DNA of 48,712 nucleotides from Nonomuraea longispora (GCF_004348345.1 NZ_SMJZ01000041.1:1-48712), one strand, 5' to 3'. Counted from the stretch's first letter, positions 7,655-15,849 are shown. Numbers and translations are program-made. The notes: generated by a model from the sequence alone, not told the origin.

Positions 7655-10522
7655 ATGCTGGATGACATGCGGGGACGATCAGTCAGTCCCGTCTTCGTGG
7701 GGCGGCAAGAGGAGCTGAAGGCGCTCTCCGAATCGTTCGACGAGGCGCTCAAAGGGGCGGTGACCGCCGTCCTCGTCGGCGGTGAGGCGGGGGTCGGCAA
7801 GACCAGGCTCGTCCAGCGCTTCGCCGAGCACTGCGCCGCCGGGGGCGCGCACGTGCTGTACGGCGGCTGCGTCGAACTGTCCACCGAGGGTCTGGCCTAC
7901 GCGCCCTTCACCGCCGCGCTCCGGCAGCTCGTCAGGGAGCGGGGACCCGACACGGTGACCGGGCTGCTGCCCGACGGCGCCGCACGCGACCTCGCCCGGC
8001 TGCTGCCCGAGTTCGGCGAGCCCAACGGCGACGGCGAGACCGACGCCGGCCGCGCCAGGCTCTTCGAGCAGTTCCTCACCCTGCTCGAACGCCTCGCGGC
8101 GGGCGCTCCCACCATCCTCGTCATCGAGGACATCCACTGGGCCGACAGGTCCAGCCGCGACCTCATCGCCTTCCTCAGCCGCAACCTGCACACGCCGCAG
8201 GTCCTCATCGTCATGACCTACCGCTCCGACGACCTGCACCGCCAGCACCCGCTCAGGCCGGTGCTGGCGGAGCTGGGGCGGGTCAACGGCGTGCACCGGC
8301 TCGACCTGCCCCGCCTGTCGAGGGACGAGGTCGCCCAGCAGATGACCGGCATCCTCGGCGAGGTCCCGCAGTACGCCAAGGTGCAGAAGGTCTACGAGAG
8401 CAGCGAGGGCATCCCGCTGTTCGTCGAGGCCCTGCTCGACAGCGGCGAGGACTGCACCGTCCCCGACTCCATGCAGGACCTCATCCTCAGCGCCGTCGAA
8501 CGCCTGCCCGAGGAGACCCAGCGTGTGCTGCGCGTCGCCGCGGCCGGCGGCACCCGGGTCAGCCACGCGCTGCTGGCCGCCGTGAGCGGCCTGTCCGACA
8601 TCGAGCTGGAGACCGCGCTGCGCCCCGCGATCGCGGGCAACGTGCTGCAGATCGCCGACAGCCGCGCCTACGTCTTCCGCCACTCCCTGATCCGCGAGGC
8701 CGTCCACGACGAGCTGCTGCCCGGCGAGCACCAGCGGCTGCACGCCAGGTACGCCGAGGAGATCTCCAAGGACCGCAGGCTGGTCCCGCCGGGCCGCGCC
8801 GCCGTCGAACTGGCCCACCACTGGTACGGCGCCCGCGACGACCACTGGGCGCTCATCTCCGCCTGGGAGGCCGCGCAGAAGTCGTTCAAGGCGTACGCCT
8901 ACACCGAGGCCGTCCCGCTGCTCGAACGGGTCCTCATGTTGTGGGACCGCGTGCCCGACGCGGCCGAGCTCATCGACGCCGACCACACCGCCGTCCTGGA
9001 ACGGGCCTCCGAGGCCGCCAACGCCGGCGGCGACGTCGACGCGGCGCTCAAGTTCGTCAAAGGCGCGCTCTCCGGGCTGGACGAGGCCGTGGAGTCGGCG
9101 CGGGTGGCCCAGCTGATCGTGCGGCGGGCCGGCATCAAGAACTCCAAGGGACATCCGGGGGTCATCGACGACCTCAGGCACGCGCTGCGGCTCGTACCCG
9201 AGAACAGCCCCGACTGGGCCGAGGTCGTCACGCCACTGAGCCGCCAGCTCATGCTGAGAGGCGAGATCACCGAGGCGAGCGAGCTGATCGCCGACGGCCT
9301 GCGGCTGGCCAGGGAGTACGGCGAAGCCGGCCTCGAAGCCGACCTGCTGATGAACCTGGCGCTCGGCCACTCGCTCAACGGCGAGCTGGAAACCACGATC
9401 ATGATCAACGAGCAAGCCCTTGAGCTCGGCAGGGCAGCGAACGCCGGTCGCATCATCACCAGAGCCATGGGCAACAACATCGACGCCCTGACCGACATGG
9501 GCCGCCACGACGAGGCCCTGCGCATGGCGCAGGACGGCTGGCGGCTCGCCAAGCAGTACGGCAGGCTGCGCGGCAGCGGCCTGTTCATCCTGAACAACCG
9601 GGCCGAGGTGCTGGAGTCGCTCGGCCGCTGGGACGAGGCCATCGAGACCGTCGAGACCGCGCTCGGCCACGGGCCCGTCCTGCGCACCCGGTACGCCCTG
9701 CTGCGGGTGCGCGCCGACATCGCGCTGGCCAGGGGCGAGCTGCAGCTGACCGAGGGCATCCTGTCCGAGGTCGGCATCCTGAAGGAGCGCCAGGAGGAGT
9801 TCGTCCAGGACATCACCCACAACGCCCACCTGCTCATGCGCCGGCACCTCGCCAAGGGTGAGCCCGGCGCCGCCCTGGGCGTGGCCGAGCGGGTGTTGTC
9901 GCGTCCCCGGCAGTCGAGCAAGGCCATGCTCGGCTGGCGGCTGCTCGCCCTGCTGCGCGAGGTCTGCGACGCCGCCGGGACCGCCGAGCCCGAACGGGCC
10001 GCGGCCGTACGCCGGCAGGCCGCGGAGGTGGCGGCCGAGCTGTCGGTCATCGGGCCGGTCGTGGAGGCGTACCGGCTGTCGTACGCGGGGGAGTTCGACG
10101 CCGCGGCGGCGGCCTGGGAACGGCTCCAGCGCCCCCACAACCAGGCCAAGGCGCTGCTGCTGGCGGCGTCCGAGACAGCGCGCCGCGGCGACCGCGAGGG
10201 GGCGGCGACGCGACTGAAGGCGGCCCTGCCGCTGGCCGAGGCGCTGCGCGCGACACCGCTCGTCGCGGAGATCGAGGCGCTGTCCCGCCGGGTGGGCGGG
10301 CTCACGCAGGGGCAGGACCAGTCGGAGCTGCTGACGCCGCGCGAGCTGGAGGTGCTGCGGCTGGTCACCCAGGGCCGGACCAACCGGGACATCGCGGCCG
10401 AGCTGTTCATCTCGGCGAAGACGGTGAGCGTGCACGTGTCCAACATCCTGGCCAAGCTGGGCGTCACCACCCGGGGTGAGGCCGCCGCGGCGGCCCACCG
10501 CCTGTCGCTGCTGTCGCCGTGA
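7655..10522 (+). CDS. LuxR-family transcriptional regulator with AAA ATPase domain (LAL type)
   Basis: A 955-residue regulator of the large ATP-binding LuxR class. A P-loop GGEAGVGKT (about 42-50) and Walker B ILVIEDIHWAD (about 163-173) define an N-terminal ATPase domain. A long helical TPR-like middle follows. The C-terminus (about 890-950) is a LuxR DNA-binding domain (LTPRELEVLRLVTQGRTN, then AAELFISAKTVSVHVSNIL). An in-frame ATG at 7667 (MRGRSVSP) is an equally good start. There is no neighbouring biosynthetic operon, so its targets are unknown. It ends six bases before the converging GDT1 gene. Confidence 0.92.
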   Translation: MLDDMRGRSVSPVFVGRQEELKALSESFDEALKGAVTAVLVGGEAGVGKTRLVQRFAEHCAAGGAHVLYGGCVELSTEGLAYAPFTAALRQLVRERGPDTVTGLLPDGAARDLARLLPEFGEPNGDGETDAGRARLFEQFLTLLERLAAGAPTILVIEDIHWADRSSRDLIAFLSRNLHTPQVLIVMTYRSDDLHRQHPLRPVLAELGRVNGVHRLDLPRLSRDEVAQQMTGILGEVPQYAKVQKVYESSEGIPLFVEALLDSGEDCTVPDSMQDLILSAVERLPEETQRVLRVAAAGGTRVSHALLAAVSGLSDIELETALRPAIAGNVLQIADSRAYVFRHSLIREAVHDELLPGEHQRLHARYAEEISKDRRLVPPGRAAVELAHHWYGARDDHWALISAWEAAQKSFKAYAYTEAVPLLERVLMLWDRVPDAAELIDADHTAVLERASEAANAGGDVDAALKFVKGALSGLDEAVESARVAQLIVRRAGIKNSKGHPGVIDDLRHALRLVPENSPDWAEVVTPLSRQLMLRGEITEASELIADGLRLAREYGEAGLEADLLMNLALGHSLNGELETTIMINEQALELGRAANAGRIITRAMGNNIDALTDMGRHDEALRMAQDGWRLAKQYGRLRGSGLFILNNRAEVLESLGRWDEAIETVETALGHGPVLRTRYALLRVRADIALARGELQLTEGILSEVGILKERQEEFVQDITHNAHLLMRRHLAKGEPGAALGVAERVLSRPRQSSKAMLGWRLLALLREVCDAAGTAEPERAAAVRRQAAEVAAELSVIGPVVEAYRLSYAGEFDAAAAAWERLQRPHNQAKALLLAASETARRGDREGAATRLKAALPLAEALRATPLVAEIEALSRRVGGLTQGQDQSELLTPRELEVLRLVTQGRTNRDIAAELFISAKTVSVHVSNILAKLGVTTRGEAAAAAHRLSLLSP

Positions 10523-10528
10523 GCCTCC

Positions 10529-11095
10529 TCAGAGGAACGGCTCGACCAGGAGCGCGATGCCGAACACCGCGAACGCCCCGGCGGCGCCGTACCTGATGAT
10601 CTTCTCGGGCAGGTGCCTGCCCATCAGCCGCCCGACCACGATGGCCAGCGCGTCCGCCACCACCATGCCGACCGTCGAGCCGATCCAGGTGCCGACCCAG
10701 CCGTGCTGCGTCGCCAGCGTGATCGTGGCCAGCATCGTCTTGTCGCCCAGCTCGCTCAGGAAGAACGCCACCGTCACCGCGATCAGGGCGTTCCTGGTGG
10801 TGCGCTTGGCCTTCTGCGCCTCGTCCTCGGTCAGCTCGTCGCCGCGCAACGTCCACGCCGCGAACCCGAGGAAGGCGAGCCCCGCCACCACCGAGATGGC
10901 CGTCGTCGGCAGCGCGTCGCCGATCAGGCCGCCCACGGCGACGCTCAGCAGGTGTACGACGGTCGTGGCGATCGTGATGCCCGCGAGCACGGGCCATGTC
11001 TTGAAACGGGTTGCGAACGTCATCGCCATGAGCTGGCTCTTGTCGCCGAGCTCGGCCACGAAGATGACGCCGAGACTGATCCAGAACGCTTCCAA
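10529..11095 (-). CDS. GDT1/TMEM165 (UPF0016) family Mn2+ transporter
   Basis: A 188-residue integral membrane protein with about six hydrophobic segments in two repeats. Each repeat carries the family's acidic cation motif, ELGDKS (residues 15-20) and ELGDKT in the second half. Bacterial members export manganese. It starts at a TTG (11095) with AGAGGA just upstream. The preceding leader holds a yybP-ykoY-type riboswitch, the manganese-sensing class that controls this family, so both lines of evidence agree on Mn2+. Confidence 0.93.
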   Translation of the reverse strand: MEAFWISLGVIFVAELGDKSQLMAMTFATRFKTWPVLAGITIATTVVHLLSVAVGGLIGDALPTTAISVVAGLAFLGFAAWTLRGDELTEDEAQKAKRTTRNALIAVTVAFFLSELGDKTMLATITLATQHGWVGTWIGSTVGMVVADALAIVVGRLMGRHLPEKIIRYGAAGAFAVFGIALLVEPFL

Positions 11096-11153
11096 CGGTC
11101 CTCTTCCGCGCGACCGGGCCGGAAGCGACTGGCCCGGGGAGATGCGGGCACGG

Positions 11154-11196
11154 CTTCGGCCCGGCAGCGACTTGTCGCATGGCTGCCAGGCCGAAG
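11154..11196 (-). terminator. Riboswitch expression platform (terminator hairpin)
   Basis: On the minus strand CTTCGGCC-TGGCAGC pairs with GCTGCC-GGGCCGAAG around a loop of about 15 bases. The 5' arm of this hairpin is the 3' strand of the aptamer P1 helix, so the two structures exclude each other. Ligand-stabilised P1 would block the terminator and switch the exporter on. No strong U-tract follows, so termination could be Rho-assisted or the effect could be partly translational. Confidence 0.6.
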
Positions 11197-11286
11197 GTCT
11201 CGTCCGCCCGCGTGAGGCCCATGTGACCGGGCACGATGAAGCGCCAGTGTGTCGATCACACGATTGGGACTACTCCCCTTCGGTTC
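11190..11286 (-). promoter_or_regulatory. yybP-ykoY manganese riboswitch aptamer
   Basis: The leader of the GDT1 gene begins CCGAAGGGGAGTAG and ends GACGAGACCTTCGG. P1 pairs CCGAAGG (11283-11277) with CCTTCGG (11197-11191). The GGGGAGTAG and CGAGACC segments match the conserved ends of the yybP-ykoY class, and the span of about 97 bases is right. Sequence-level recognition only; no covariance model was run. Confidence 0.82.
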
Positions 11287-11316
11287 CGACCCACCATAAC
11301 AGGCCGAAATCGCCCG

Positions 11317-12354
11317 CTATTCCCCCAGGGCGCAGCACACCAGCACCGGCTCGTTGACCAGCGTGACCCCGAACTTCTCCCGTACGCCGTCGCGGACCTG
11401 CCTGGCCAGCGCCAGCAGGTCGGCCGTCGTGGCGCGCCCGGTGGGATTGGTGAGCGCCAGCGTGTGCTTGGTCGAGATGCGTACGGGCCCGAGCTCGTAG
11501 CCCTTCGGGAAGCCCGCCTGCTCGATCAGCCATGCGGCGGGCACCTTGACCGACCCGCCGGGCAGCTTCCACTGCGGATGGCCGGGAGCGCGCACCGCCA
11601 GCGCCTTCGCCTGCTCGGCCGTCAGGATCGGGTTGGTGAAGAACGAGCCGACGCTGCGCGTGTCGGGGTCGGCCGGGTCGAGCACCATGCCCTTGCCCCG
11701 CCGCAGCTCCAGAACCGCCTCACGGGCCTGGGCGAGCGGCACCCGGCTCCCAACCCCGGCCCCCAACCGGCCTGCCAGCTCCGCGTACGCCAGCGGGCCC
11801 GACGACTCGGAGACGTCCAGCGCGTACGTCACCGCCAGCACCACGTGCCGCGACAGATCGCGTTTGAAGACGCTGTCACGGTAGGAGAAGCCGCACTGCC
11901 GCGCCTCCAGGTCGACCACCTGGCGGGTGAGCCGGTCGTAGGCGCGCACACACCTGATCGTCTGGGCGACCTCCTGGCCGTAAGCGCCGACGTTCTGGAT
12001 GGGGGTCGAGCCGACCAGCCCCGGAATGCCGGACATGCACTCAAGGCCCGACCAGCCCTCGGACACGGCGCGGGCGACCAGCGAATCCCAGTCCTCGCCC
12101 GCCTCGACGGTGACCAGCACCTGCTCGCCGTCACGCGAGACGGTCAGGCCCTGGGTCGCGACCTTGATCACCAGCCCGTCGAACCCCTCGTCGGCGACCA
12201 CGACGTTGCTGCCCCCGCCGAGCACCAGGGTGGGCACGCCGTTCCTGTCGGCCTCGGCCACCAGGGAGACGAGTTGCTCCGCCGTGGACCCCTCGGCGAA
12301 ATCGCGGGCGGGCCCGCCCAGGCCCAACGTGGTGTACGGCGCGAGCATCTCCAT
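11317..12354 (-). CDS. murB: UDP-N-acetylmuramate dehydrogenase
   Basis: A 345-residue MurB, the flavoenzyme that reduces UDP-GlcNAc-enolpyruvate to UDP-MurNAc in cytoplasmic peptidoglycan synthesis. It has TTLGLGGPARDF at the N-terminus, the FAD-binding LVLGGGSNVVVADEGFDG (about 44-61), SGIPGLVGSTPIQNVGAYGQE (in parts SGIPGLVG and TPIQNVGAYG) and the C-terminal SVGSFFTNPI with the active-site Ser. The full substrate-domain length places it among type I MurB proteins. Start at ATG 12354; the Met two codons later is also possible. It ends the minus-strand cluster that begins with the tRNA genes. Confidence 0.96.
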   Translation of the reverse strand: MEMLAPYTTLGLGGPARDFAEGSTAEQLVSLVAEADRNGVPTLVLGGGSNVVVADEGFDGLVIKVATQGLTVSRDGEQVLVTVEAGEDWDSLVARAVSEGWSGLECMSGIPGLVGSTPIQNVGAYGQEVAQTIRCVRAYDRLTRQVVDLEARQCGFSYRDSVFKRDLSRHVVLAVTYALDVSESSGPLAYAELAGRLGAGVGSRVPLAQAREAVLELRRGKGMVLDPADPDTRSVGSFFTNPILTAEQAKALAVRAPGHPQWKLPGGSVKVPAAWLIEQAGFPKGYELGPVRISTKHTLALTNPTGRATTADLLALARQVRDGVREKFGVTLVNEPVLVCCALGE

Positions 12355-12405
12355 GGGCCCACAGCTTACGGACAGTCCGCCGAGCGGTGGGCGCGGGTCC
12401 GCCCG

Positions 12406-13581
12406 TCAGGCGGAGGCGTGCAGGAGGCGGAGCACCCCGTCATAGTTGCGCCGCGACTCCCGCTCCAGGTAGTCGCCGGGCAGGTCGTCACGGTCGTGAC
12501 GCTCCACAGGCGGCCGGTCGCGGGGGACGACCAGGGTGCCGTGCAGGGCGAGCGAGAGCTCCAGGTCGGCGTTCGCGCCGTGGTGGGCGTGCTCGGGAAG
12601 CGCTCCGATCGCCGCCGACCGGCGTACCGCCATGAGGTCCCCTCTGAGCGCCCGCACCGGGCCCGGCCCCGCCTCGCGCCAGCTTCGACCGTCGTCGAGC
12701 GGTTCCGCCCCCCACCAGCCGGCCGCGACGGCCCCTTCGGCGACGGCCGCGATCAGCGGGGTCAGCGCGTCGCCGCGCAGCACGGTGGTCGTCTCCATCA
12801 GTACGTGGACCTCGGATTCGTCGAGCCGCAGCAGCTTGGCCCGGCTCTCGCCCCAGGTGGCGGTGCCGCCGCGCCAGTGCGGCCGCTCGGCGACGTGCCA
12901 GGCGGCCATGCGCTCGGGCCAGCGGCGGGCCAGGTCGTCCAGCACGTTGCCGGCGCCGTCGACGTTGCCGAGGTCGAGCACGAGCACGCGGGCGCGGGTG
13001 TGGTCGATCAGCGACTGCACACACCGCTGTACGTCCTCGGGCCGGCCGTCCACGAGCAGGCCCACGCTCGTGGTGATCTCAGCGGTCTCGACGCGCTGCC
13101 GCTCGGTGTTGACGCCGAGGTCGTCGAGGCGGCTGGTGGCCAGCGACGCGTCCCAGATGCGCTGGGCGTGCAGCATGCCGTCGCCGTCGTCCCCGTGCTG
13201 GCCGGGGTCTCCGGAGAAGCCCAGCTCGGCGGCGGGGTTCTGGCGTGCGTGCGTGCCACGCGGCTTGGCCCCGGCCGTACCGACCCCGGTCGCCCGCCGC
13301 CCGCCCGCAGTCTCACGGCCCATGCCGGCGGCGTCCCGCCCGGAACCCGCGCCACCGGCGGGGTCGCGACGCGTGCGTGCGCCCTCAGTGGTGTCGCGGC
13401 CCGTGCCTGCCTGGTCGCGACCGGCGACCGCGCCGCCCGCGGTGTCGCGGCCGGTGCCGCCGCTGCCCGCCACGGCCTCGACGCGGGCGGGTCTGAGGTG
13501 TCCCGGGAGTTTCGCGTCGGTGACGGCGGAGACGGGGATCGATCGGACCGTGGGCCAGACTTCTCGCGCGGCTTCAGACAT
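12406..13581 (-). CDS. Glycosyltransferase-like protein with a GRD-repeat linker
   Basis: A 391-residue protein starting at MSEAAREVWPTVRSIPV. Residues 44-94 are a low-complexity linker of imperfect GRDxAGG units. From about 168 the sequence becomes globular (TTSVGLLVDGRPEDVQRCVQ, then RVLVLDLGNVDGAGNVLDDL) and resembles a family 2 glycosyltransferase fold: alternating strands, a LLxD segment and a GPVRALRGDLMAVRR segment. The canonical DxD is not clear, so catalysis is uncertain. It lies between the MaoC genes and murB on the same strand with short gaps, suggesting a cell-envelope role by context only. Confidence 0.65.
   Translation of the reverse strand: MSEAAREVWPTVRSIPVSAVTDAKLPGHLRPARVEAVAGSGGTGRDTAGGAVAGRDQAGTGRDTTEGARTRRDPAGGAGSGRDAAGMGRETAGGRRATGVGTAGAKPRGTHARQNPAAELGFSGDPGQHGDDGDGMLHAQRIWDASLATSRLDDLGVNTERQRVETAEITTSVGLLVDGRPEDVQRCVQSLIDHTRARVLVLDLGNVDGAGNVLDDLARRWPERMAAWHVAERPHWRGGTATWGESRAKLLRLDESEVHVLMETTTVLRGDALTPLIAAVAEGAVAAGWWGAEPLDDGRSWREAGPGPVRALRGDLMAVRRSAAIGALPEHAHHGANADLELSLALHGTLVVPRDRPPVERHDRDDLPGDYLERESRRNYDGVLRLLHASA
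13300..13452 (-). repeat. Imperfect GRDxAG-coding repeats
   Basis: Inside the glycosyltransferase-like gene, about six degenerate units encode GRDTAGGAVA, GRDQAGT, GRDTTEGART, RRDPAGGAGS, GRDAAGM and GRETAGG. Units vary in length, so this is a slippage-prone linker, not a strict tandem array. Confidence 0.7.
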
Positions 13582-13636
13582 ACCGTCACGGAGTACCCGG
13601 AAGCGGGCCCACTTATCATCGCCGGCCCGCCGGCGT

Positions 13637-14065
13637 TCAGGACAACTGCACCACCGCACGCGCCTTGGACAACACCTGAGCGTCGTCCGCCCTGGCGACG
13701 AGCCCGACGACCACGCGCTTGTCCTCGAGTTTCGCCTCTATCACGCCGCTGACCGTGATCGTGGCCCCCTGGTCGTCGTCGGGCACGACCACCATCGACG
13801 AGAACCGCACGCCGAAGTCGACCACCGCACCCGGATCTCCCGCCCAGTCCGTGACGAACCGCCCCGCCTGCGCCATCGTGTACATCCCGTGCGCGATCAC
13901 GTCGGGCAGCCCCACCATCTTGGCGAACCGCTCGTTCCAGTGGATCTGGTTGAAGTCGCCGGAGGCGCCGGCGTACATGACGAGGTTGGAGCGGCGCACG
14001 CGGTAGTCGACGGCCGTGAGCTCCTGGCCGACCTCGACCTGGTCGTACTTCACCGTGGCGGTCAT
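13637..14065 (-). CDS. MaoC-family dehydratase (HadB-like)
   Basis: A 142-residue single hot-dog protein. The hydratase-2 motif is complete: ASGDFNQIHWNERFAKMVG (about 53-71) carries the catalytic Asp and His, followed by DVIAHGMYTMAQAG. Such proteins dehydrate (R)-3-hydroxyacyl thioesters. Its ATG overlaps the stop of the upstream MaoC gene by one base (TGATG), the arrangement of hadA-hadB, whose products act as a heterodimer with HadB supplying the catalytic residues. Whether it serves fatty-acid synthesis here is not shown by the sequence. Confidence 0.9.
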   Translation of the reverse strand: MTATVKYDQVEVGQELTAVDYRVRRSNLVMYAGASGDFNQIHWNERFAKMVGLPDVIAHGMYTMAQAGRFVTDWAGDPGAVVDFGVRFSSMVVVPDDDQGATITVSGVIEAKLEDKRVVVGLVARADDAQVLSKARAVVQLS

Positions 14066-14514
14066 CAGGCGGCCCCTCCGCGCTCGACGATCGTGTTGTA
14101 GGTGACGCAGACGGGCTCGCCCTCGATGGTCGTCACGTCGCTGCGCACGGTCAGCAGCTCGTTGCGGCCGGCGGTGCGGATGTCGGTGATCGTCGCGGTG
14201 CTGACCAGCTCGTCGCCGGCGATGACGGGACGTACGTACTCGAAGCGCTGCTCGCCGTGGACGACCATGGCGAAGTTGAGCCCCAGACCGGGATCGGCCA
14301 GGGCCTCGCCGCCGCTCTGCAGGCTGAAGACGATGGGGAACGTGGGCGGCGCGATCACGTCGGGGTAGCCGGCGGCCCGCGCGGCCTCCTTGTCGCGGTA
14401 GAGAGGGTTGTTGTCGCCGATCGCGGTGGCGAACTCCCTGATCTTCACCCGGCTGACCTCGTATGGGGCGCTGGGCGGATAGCTCCGGCCCACGAAGTCA
14501 CGGTTCAAGGCCAT
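14065..14514 (-). CDS. MaoC-like dehydratase, N-terminal-type subunit (HadA-like)
   Basis: A 149-residue hot-dog protein beginning MALNRDFVGRSYPPSAPYEV. It has IREFATAIGDNNPLYRDKEA and AAGYPDVIAPPTFPIVFSL, typical of the FAS1-like/HadA subunit, which binds the acyl chain and lacks the full catalytic dyad. It is coupled to the HadB-like gene and would form a heterodimer with it. A GAGGAG ribosome site precedes the ATG. Two copies of a GAACA-type repeat lie 49-180 bases upstream. Confidence 0.9.
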   Translation of the reverse strand: MALNRDFVGRSYPPSAPYEVSRVKIREFATAIGDNNPLYRDKEAARAAGYPDVIAPPTFPIVFSLQSGGEALADPGLGLNFAMVVHGEQRFEYVRPVIAGDELVSTATITDIRTAGRNELLTVRSDVTTIEGEPVCVTYNTIVERGGAA

Positions 14515-14562
14515 CGATGGCTCCTCGTATGTCTCCGACCGAGCGCTGCTGAGGGCGACGGT

Positions 14563-14580
14563 AACAGAACAACGTTCGGC
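14563..14580. promoter_or_regulatory. GAACA-type repeat, proximal copy
   Basis: AACAGAACAACGTTCGGC lies about 50 bp upstream of the HadA-like start and overlaps a plausible minus-strand promoter (TACCGT-like -10). A sister copy is at 14676-14693. The core GAAC-N3-GTTC is palindromic. Confidence 0.4.
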
Positions 14581-14675
14581 TGTCGCGAGAGATGGCCGTG
14601 ATTTTGCCGTGCCACCCTTGCTCCGAGCAGCCCTGTTCGGCCTCGTCGAGAGAAGGGCTCACCCGGGACTCACCA

Positions 14676-14693
14676 AACAGAACACTGTTCCGG
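14676..14693. promoter_or_regulatory. GAACA-type repeat, distal copy
   Basis: AACAGAACACTGTTCCGG, with the perfect palindrome GAACA-C-TGTTC inside it. It shares AACAGAACA and GTTC with the copy 113 bp away. The 520-bp gap 14515-15034 otherwise holds a terminator-like hairpin and no gene I can support. Confidence 0.4.
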
Positions 14694-14956
14694 ATATCTC
14701 GGAATGCTGCGTTCGGGGCGGAGCACGGTCCTGGCGGGATTTCGCTGTACGAGACGCGCGCCTGGGCCGATGCGACTGCCGCGCTGGACGCCCTGCCCGA
14801 GCCGTTGGGCGGGGTCGAGTCGAGGTAGTGGGCCGGCTCAGCCACACCCGCGCTGAACGCGGCCGCCCGGTCGGCGGGCAGGTACGTCAGGGCACGCCCC
14901 CGAGAGCCGGCCACGGGCCGGAGCCACATGCGGCAGACGGGGGGCGGACACGACGA

Positions 14957-14985
14957 ACCGGCGCCCTGCGAAGGGGACGCCGGCT
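14957..14985 (-). terminator. Terminator-like hairpin after rpmG
   Basis: On the minus strand CCGGCG-T-CCC pairs with GGG-CGCCGG around CTTCGC, about 50 bases past the rpmG stop. There is no U-tract, which is common in actinomycetes. Confidence 0.4.
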
Positions 14986-15034
14986 GTGCGATGGAACGGA
15001 TAAGGGGGGCGCGATGGCCCTGCCCGGTGCGAAC

Positions 15035-15199
15035 CTAGCGGGTCTCGCGGTGCGCGCGGTGGCAGCGGCAGTTGGGGCAGTATTTCTTCAGCTCAAGCCG
15101 ATCCGGGTCGTTGCGCCGGTTCTTCCGCGTGATGTAGTTGCGGTGCTTGCACTCCTGGCAGGCCAGCGTGATCTTCGGCCTAACGTCGGTGGCAGCCAC
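15035..15199 (-). CDS. rpmG: 50S ribosomal protein L33, zinc-binding form
   Basis: A 54-residue L33 of the zinc-ribbon type: [18 protein letters not shown], then [19 protein letters not shown]. The two CxxC knuckles (CQEC and CPNC) are intact, so this is the zinc-containing paralogue, not the zinc-independent one. A GTG start at 15199 fits the usual length. It lies directly behind tRNA-Met on the same strand, as in the mycobacterial tRNA-rpmG-hadAB cluster. Confidence 0.96.
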   Translation of the reverse strand: MAATDVRPKITLACQECKHRNYITRKNRRNDPDRLELKKYCPNCRCHRAHRETR

Positions 15200-15269
15200 T
15201 TGGGAGTGCCTTTCTACGTTCGGGACATGGACAGGCCCGTGCCCAGGCCGGTGACCTGGGAATGGGCAG

Positions 15270-15343
15270 TAGCGGAGGCCGGACTTGAACCGGCGACACA
15301 ACGATTATGAGCCGTTTGCTCTGCCTGACTGAGCTACTCCGCC
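15270..15343 (-). tRNA. tRNA-Met (CAT)
   Basis: A complete 74-nt cloverleaf. The acceptor GGCGGAG pairs with CTCCGCT, the D-arm is AGCTCAGTCAGGCAGAGC, the anticodon loop is CTCATAA and the T-arm is GCCGGTTCAAGTCCGGC. The CAT anticodon could also mean initiator or Ile2 tRNA. The G1-U72 pair and the position before rpmG favour elongator tRNA-Met. Confidence 0.93.
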
Positions 15344-15496
15344 TTGAGCCGGTCAACGACACCGGCCATCGTAGAGAATACCCGACGCGGCGAGCACATC
15401 AGCAACTCGCTCCATCGGGCGGGATCTCTAGTATGCCTCAGAAACCCCGGCGACCAGAAATCGGGAGCGCAGCGGGGGCTCGCACGTCACCAGCGA

Positions 15497-15524
15497 CGAT
15501 AGACTCCTCCGCCGACCCATACAA
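15497..15524 (-). promoter_or_regulatory. Possible promoter for tRNA-Met / rpmG
   Basis: On the minus strand TTGTAT, a 17-base spacer and TATCGT lie about 150 bp upstream of tRNA-Met. This is the only fair -35/-10 pair I see in the 394-bp gap 15344-15737, which has no gene. Confidence 0.3.
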
Positions 15525-15681
15525 GTCGGATATATCAACTATCTCCCCGTTGTCGGCGACGCAGGCGTTCGGTTGCTACCGGGACGGGCAGGCACAGGTC
15601 GCCCCGCGCGGTGATCTCCCGTTCGCTGGTCGCGGGGAAGTTTCTCAGCAGCTCAACGGGGCGGCCGGCGGGCCAGGGCAA

Positions 15682-15716
15682 CGAGAAAAGCCCGGCACCG
15701 CGTGTGCGGACCGGGC
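15682..15716 (-). terminator. Intrinsic terminator after tRNA-Thr
   Basis: On the minus strand GCCCGG and CCGGGC form a stem around a GC-rich inner hairpin, followed by TTTTCT. It starts about 22 bases past the tRNA-Thr 3' end, so the two tRNA genes are probably separate transcripts. Confidence 0.65.
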
Positions 15717-15737
15717 GTTCTGCCTGTCGGGATTGCG

Positions 15738-15810
15738 AGCCCCCAAACGGAATCGAACCGTTGACCTTCTCCTTACCATGGAGACGCTCTGCCGACTGAG
15801 CTATAGGGGC
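15738..15810 (-). tRNA. tRNA-Thr (GGT)
   Basis: A complete 73-nt cloverleaf. The acceptor GCCCCTA pairs with TGGGGGC, the D-arm is AGCTCAGTCGGCAGAGC, the anticodon stem-loop is TCTCC-ATGGTAA-GGAGA and the T-arm is AACGGTTCGATTCCGTT. CCA is not encoded. Confidence 0.94.
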
Positions 15811-15849
15811 CTGTCCGTCGCTGCGGACAGGTGTAACCATACACGGCGC

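Noticed and set aside
7679..10498. A 939-codon antisense frame opposite the LuxR-type regulator
   Set aside because: High GC removes stop codons from antisense frames; composition is low-complexity and no ribosome site or motif is present.
14563..14693. LexA (SOS) boxes
   Set aside because: The repeats have GAAC-N3-GTTC, whereas actinobacterial LexA boxes have GAAC-N4-GTTC with outer C and G; no SOS gene follows.
15270..15343. tRNA-Ile2 or initiator tRNA reading of the CAT anticodon
   Set aside because: The acceptor begins with a G-U pair and the gene sits before rpmG as elongator tRNA-Met does in related genomes; not proven.
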